Below, piece after piece: positions 61,006 through 64,000 of a stretch of 64,000 nt of DNA. The stretch is from an uncultured Tropicimonas sp. GTDB lineage: Bacteria; Pseudomonadota; Alphaproteobacteria; Rhodobacterales; Rhodobacteraceae. The DNA is taken from the NCBI GenBank assembly GCA_947497945.1, contig CANMIP010000005.1:124001-188000 (forward strand). The letters are read 5' to 3'. Below the pieces are notes generated by a model. The model saw nothing but the letters and a program-made list of their open reading frames with translations, searched no databases and was not told the DNA's origin. Positions within the stretch are counted from its first letter, which is position 1, and the number at the start of each line of letters is the position of its first letter. The position numbers and the translations under genes were made by a program.

Positions 61006-62306
61006 GACCGCAGGAACTCCCGTCCGCCCGGTTTCCGGTGTTTCTTGGAAGCATCGCGCTCCTGGTTCTGGTTGTCGGCGTCGGCGGGTGGGCGGTGATG
61101 ACGCGGATATCGGGGGCGATCGTTTCTGCCGGATTGGTCGAAGTCGATCAGAACAAGCAGGTTGTGCAGCATCTTGAGGGAGGAATTGTCGACCAGGTTC
61201 TGGTTGAGGAGGGCGACGAAGTGCAGGCTGGGCAACGGCTTGTCATTCTGGATTCCGCGTCGCTTCGAACGGAACTGGCGATTGTCGAGAGCCAGCTTCA
61301 CGAGGTCGAGGCCCGTGTCTGGCGGCTGCGCGCAGAGCGGGATTCCGACGAGCGGGTTCTTTTCCCGGCGGAACTTCTGGCCACTGCGGCAGCGCGGGAC
61401 GAGGTCGCCGATCTCATCGATGGGCAGCGCCGTCTCTTCGACGCACGGCTTGGGTCGCTATTCAACGAATCCGAGCAACTGGCGCGGCGGAGCGACCAGA
61501 TTGCCAGCCAGGTCGACGGAATCGACGCGCAGAGCCGCGCCTACCGGGAGCAGCTTTCCCTGATCGACAGGGAGCTGGAAGATCAACAGAAACTGCTCGA
61601 CAAGGGGTTGGCCCAGGCGTCACGCGTGCTCTCCCTGCAACGTGAGCGCGCGCAGCTTTCGGGCTCCCTCGGAGAGCTCGCGGCCTCCCGAGCGGAGGCG
61701 CTGGGACGGCAGACGGAGATCGACATCGAGATCCAGAAGCTGACTTCAGCACGTCGGGAGGAAGCGATCATGGAACTGCGCGACCAGCAACATCAGTTGG
61801 TCGCATTGGTGGAGGAACGGCTCTCCCTTCACGAGCGATTGGCGAGACAGGACATCACCGCACCGACTTCGGGCATTGTCTATGGCATGTCCGTAAACAC
61901 CCCACGTTCGGTGGTTCGGGCAGCGGAACCGGTCGCCTATATCGTTCCGCAAGACCGTCCGCTTGTCATTGCCGCGAGGGTCGAACCGATCCATGTCGAC
62001 CAAGTCCATATCGGTCAGCCGGTCATTCTTCGCTTCCCGGTTTTCGACGGGCGCAATACGCCGGAGATGCAGGGACATGTCTCCAAGGTTTCCGCCGATG
62101 CCTTTACCGACGAGCGCACCGCGCTGACCTATTACCGCGCCGAGATCGCGCTGGAGGCGGGCGAGATCGAAACTCTGGGAACGGACAAGGAAATCCTTCC
62201 CGGCATGCCCGTTGAAGCCTATATCCGGACAGGTGAACGGACGCCGCTGGCCTATCTGCTCAAGCCGTTCACGGACTATTTCAACAAGGCCTTCCGCGAG
62301 AGCTGA
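61002..62306 (+). CDS. Type I secretion membrane fusion protein (HlyD/PrtE family)
   Basis: Periplasmic adaptor of 434 residues linking the ABC transporter to a TolC-type outer-membrane channel. One N-terminal helix (about 12-32), a lipoyl-like half-motif (E-G-G-I-V-D-Q-V-L-V-E-E-G-D-E-V-Q-A-G), a long coiled-coil region (about 80-260) and a C-terminal beta-barrel (T-S-G-I-V-Y-G-M-S-V). ATGA overlap with the ABC gene. With the RTX protein at 34460 it forms a plausible export set; TolC is elsewhere. Confidence 0.92.
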   Translation: MRPQELPSARFPVFLGSIALLVLVVGVGGWAVMTRISGAIVSAGLVEVDQNKQVVQHLEGGIVDQVLVEEGDEVQAGQRLVILDSASLRTELAIVESQLHEVEARVWRLRAERDSDERVLFPAELLATAAARDEVADLIDGQRRLFDARLGSLFNESEQLARRSDQIASQVDGIDAQSRAYREQLSLIDRELEDQQKLLDKGLAQASRVLSLQRERAQLSGSLGELAASRAEALGRQTEIDIEIQKLTSARREEAIMELRDQQHQLVALVEERLSLHERLARQDITAPTSGIVYGMSVNTPRSVVRAAEPVAYIVPQDRPLVIAARVEPIHVDQVHIGQPVILRFPVFDGRNTPEMQGHVSKVSADAFTDERTALTYYRAEIALEAGEIETLGTDKEILPGMPVEAYIRTGERTPLAYLLKPFTDYFNKAFRES

Positions 62307-62327
62307 GGTCGTCCAGAGGAGTTTGCC

Positions 62328-62792
62328 ATGTCCGGCACCATCGAAACCCGCCTCGCCGAGCTCGGCGTGACCCTGCCCGACGCGCCTGCGCCGGCAGCGA
62401 ATTACGTGCCCTTTGTCCGGGTCGGGGATCTCGTCCATGTCTCTGGGCAGATCTGCTCTGGCCCGGATGGCCTGATTCTCGGAAAGCTGGGCGCGACCAT
62501 GGATACCGATGCCGGAGCAGCGGCGGCGAAGAGTTGTGCCATTGCCCTGCTGGCCCAATGCAAGGCGGCTTGCGAGGGCGACCTTGACCGGTTGGTCCGC
62601 GTCGTCAAGCTCACGGGTTTCGTAAACTCGACAGCCGATTTCACCGATCAGCCCAAGGTCATCAACGGTGCTTCCGATTTCCTTGTCGAGGCGCTTGGCG
62701 ATGCCGGCCGCCACGCCCGTTCCGCCGTCTCCGCCGCAGCACTGCCCTTGGGCGTTGCGGTTGAGATCGAAGGCATCTTCCAGATCGGCTGA
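62328..62792 (+). CDS. RidA/YjgF-family enamine/imine deaminase
   Basis: Trimeric RidA-like protein of 154 residues that hydrolyses reactive 2-aminoacrylate-type intermediates. V-H-V-S-G-Q-I opens the core, and the late R-S-A-V-S-A-A-A-L-P-L-G-V-A-V-E-I-E-G contains the Arg and Glu of the active site. ATG 62328 follows AGAGGAG. Longer than archetypal RidA (128 residues). Followed by gdpD within 10 bases. Confidence 0.9.
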   Translation: MSGTIETRLAELGVTLPDAPAPAANYVPFVRVGDLVHVSGQICSGPDGLILGKLGATMDTDAGAAAAKSCAIALLAQCKAACEGDLDRLVRVVKLTGFVNSTADFTDQPKVINGASDFLVEALGDAGRHARSAVSAAALPLGVAVEIEGIFQIG

Positions 62793-62801
62793 GCAGACGC
62801 T

Positions 62802-63557
62802 GTGGTTTTGCATCCAGAGTTCCTGACCCGCCCGATCGCCCACCGAGCCCTGCATGACCTGAACGCAGGACGACCCGAAAACTCACGCGCGGCTGTGAAG
62901 GCCGCCATTTCGCAAGGATTCGGAATCGAGATCGATCTTCAACTCTCCTCTGATGGCAAGGCGATGGTCTTTCACGACTATGCCCTCGACCGGCTGACGA
63001 AGCAGGCAGGCGCGGTCCGACTTCGCGATGCCGACGAATTGGCGGATATCCCGCTGACGGGAAGTTCGGAAGGCATTCCGAGCTTTCCGGAAATCCTGAA
63101 ACTGGTATCCGGCAAAGTGCCTCTCCTGGTCGAAATCAAGGACCAGGACGGTGCGCTCGGTCCGAATGTCGGGGTGTTGGAGCGTGAAGTGGTCGCGGCG
63201 TCGCGAGGGTATGAGGGACCGATTGCCTTCATGTCCTTCAACCCGCACTCAATGATTGCGCTGCGTGCATTGGCGCCGGAAGTGCCGCGCGGCCTCACGA
63301 CATGCAGTTTCCCCGCGCAGAACTGGCCGACCGTCCCCGCGGCGACCCGCGAGCGGTTGGCGGAGATCCCCGATCTTGCGGAGGCCGGCGCCTGTTTCAT
63401 CAGTCACGATGTGCGGGATCTGGCGTCCCCGCGTGTGGCCGAAGTCAAAGCGAGCGGGCTGAGTGTCCTGTGTTGGACGATTCGATCCGCCGAGATGGAG
63501 GCCACAGCGCGCAAGATTGCCGACAATGTGACGTTCGAGGGGTATGCGCCCGCTTGA
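62802..63557 (+). CDS. Glycerophosphodiester phosphodiesterase
   Basis: GDPD-family phosphodiesterase of 251 residues with a TIM barrel, hydrolysing glycerophosphodiesters to glycerol 3-phosphate. The H-R-x-x-x-x-x-x-x-x-P-E-N-S motif (A-H-R-A-L-H-D-L-N-A-G-R-P-E-N-S) provides the catalytic histidine, and the metal Glu lies in E-I-D-L-Q-L-S and V-E-I-K-D. Start GTG 62802 is nine bases after ridA. No signal peptide, so cytoplasmic. Confidence 0.9.
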   Translation: MVLHPEFLTRPIAHRALHDLNAGRPENSRAAVKAAISQGFGIEIDLQLSSDGKAMVFHDYALDRLTKQAGAVRLRDADELADIPLTGSSEGIPSFPEILKLVSGKVPLLVEIKDQDGALGPNVGVLEREVVAASRGYEGPIAFMSFNPHSMIALRALAPEVPRGLTTCSFPAQNWPTVPAATRERLAEIPDLAEAGACFISHDVRDLASPRVAEVKASGLSVLCWTIRSAEMEATARKIADNVTFEGYAPA

Positions 63558-63608
63558 TCCCGGCGGGCAGAGGGTCAAGTCTGAGGGGAACTCACAGAGC
63601 AGGGCCTC

Positions 63609-64000
63609 ATGACCGACACCGCCATCGATATTCGGCTTCTGCCAAGCATCGGAGCCATTCCGGCAGCCGAGTGGGACAGTTGTGCCTGCCCGGAAGCCGC
63701 AGACGGGTTTCGACCTGTCGATCCGTTCACGACGCACCGTTTCCTCCAGGCGCTCGAGGCAAGCGGGTCGGTCGGGCCGGGCAGCGGCTGGCAGCCTTCC
63801 TATCTGGTTGCAGAGAAGGATGGCGAGCTTGTTGCCTGCGCGCCGCTCTTTGCCAAGAGCCACAGCCAGGGCGAATATGTCTTCGATCACTCCTGGGCGC
63901 ATGCCTATGAGAATGCCGGCGGGGCATATTATCCCAAGCTTCAGATGGCCGTGCCTTTCACGCCCGTCTCGGGGAAACGCTTCCTGGTGAAACCGGACTG
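63609..64000 (+). CDS. DUF482/GNAT-type acyltransferase, cut by the window end
   Basis: N-terminal 130 residues of a FemAB/GNAT-like DUF482 protein (family about 380-400 residues). Features visible are I-P-A-A-E-W-D near the start, P-F-T-T-H-R-F-L-Q-A-L-E and the Y-Y-P-K-L-Q-M-A-V-P-F-T-P-V segment typical of the family. ATG 63609. It continues past base 64000. Found downstream of ridA and gdpD in many alphaproteobacteria; the function is not established. Confidence 0.85.
   Translation, partial: MTDTAIDIRLLPSIGAIPAAEWDSCACPEAADGFRPVDPFTTHRFLQALEASGSVGPGSGWQPSYLVAEKDGELVACAPLFAKSHSQGEYVFDHSWAHAYENAGGAYYPKLQMAVPFTPVSGKRFLVKPD

Noticed and set aside
1-64000. tRNA or rRNA genes, insertion sequences, attachment sites
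   Set aside because: None of the larger gaps shows a cloverleaf, rRNA stretch, transposase motif or terminal repeats that I could support.

Overview
The window looks like chromosome of a Rhodobacterales (roseobacter-type) alphaproteobacterium. The signs are high GC with strong third-position GC bias, the dapA-to-smpB neighbourhood preceded by a soluble lytic transglycosylase, a 180-kDa-class NAD-glutamate dehydrogenase, a heterotetrameric sarcosine oxidase operon, RTX/Hint proteins, TRAP transporters and a ridA-gdpD-DUF482 run at the end. The genus cannot be fixed from sequence alone. I see no rRNA, tRNA, CRISPR array, prophage or insertion sequence.

Region 1 (1-6.3 kb) is transport: a TRAP permease pair, a DMT exporter, a short-chain dehydrogenase divergent from azlCD (a branched-chain amino acid exporter) and an RraA-like aldolase. 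A perfect GTATAC-core palindrome lies between the divergent genes.

Region 2 (6.3-23.1 kb) is a dense accessory block for C3-C5 sugar acids. A minus-strand operon holds transketolase, hydroxypyruvate isomerase, tartronate-semialdehyde reductase and an AroE-like dehydrogenase, followed by an RpiB/DerI-like isomerase with its own palindromic control site. It is led by a possible coupled leader peptide and faces a GntR/FCD regulator and an alpha-ketoglutarate-semialdehyde dehydrogenase. After a poorer, lower-GC stretch, a LacI regulator with paired operators controls ltnD-otnK-otnC-otnI, the four-carbon acid-sugar route from threonate/erythronate to dihydroxyacetone phosphate. A second GntR/FCD regulator, a decayed SDR fragment and an IlvD/Edd sugar-acid dehydratase close the block.

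Region 3 (23.4-34.4 kb) is amino-acid and methylamine metabolism: the giant NAD-dependent glutamate dehydrogenase and soxBDAG (sarcosine oxidase) with a divergent GATase1-AraC regulator. Region 4 (34.4-43.1 kb) has a 1501-residue RTX/Hint protein with unusual inserted domains, an aldo-keto reductase, and a head-to-head pair corresponding to the two halves of MnmC.

Region 5 (43.2-57.6 kb) is mostly core: slt, dapA, a membrane protein of unknown function, smpB, a small Gly-rich membrane protein, a mercaptopyruvate sulfurtransferase-acetyltransferase-aminotransferase-rhodanese group, glnK-amtB, and a class A penicillin-binding protein. Region 6 (57.7-64 kb) has mlaA-mlaC, a type I secretion ABC/MFP pair that could export RTX proteins, ridA, gdpD and a DUF482 gene cut by the window end.
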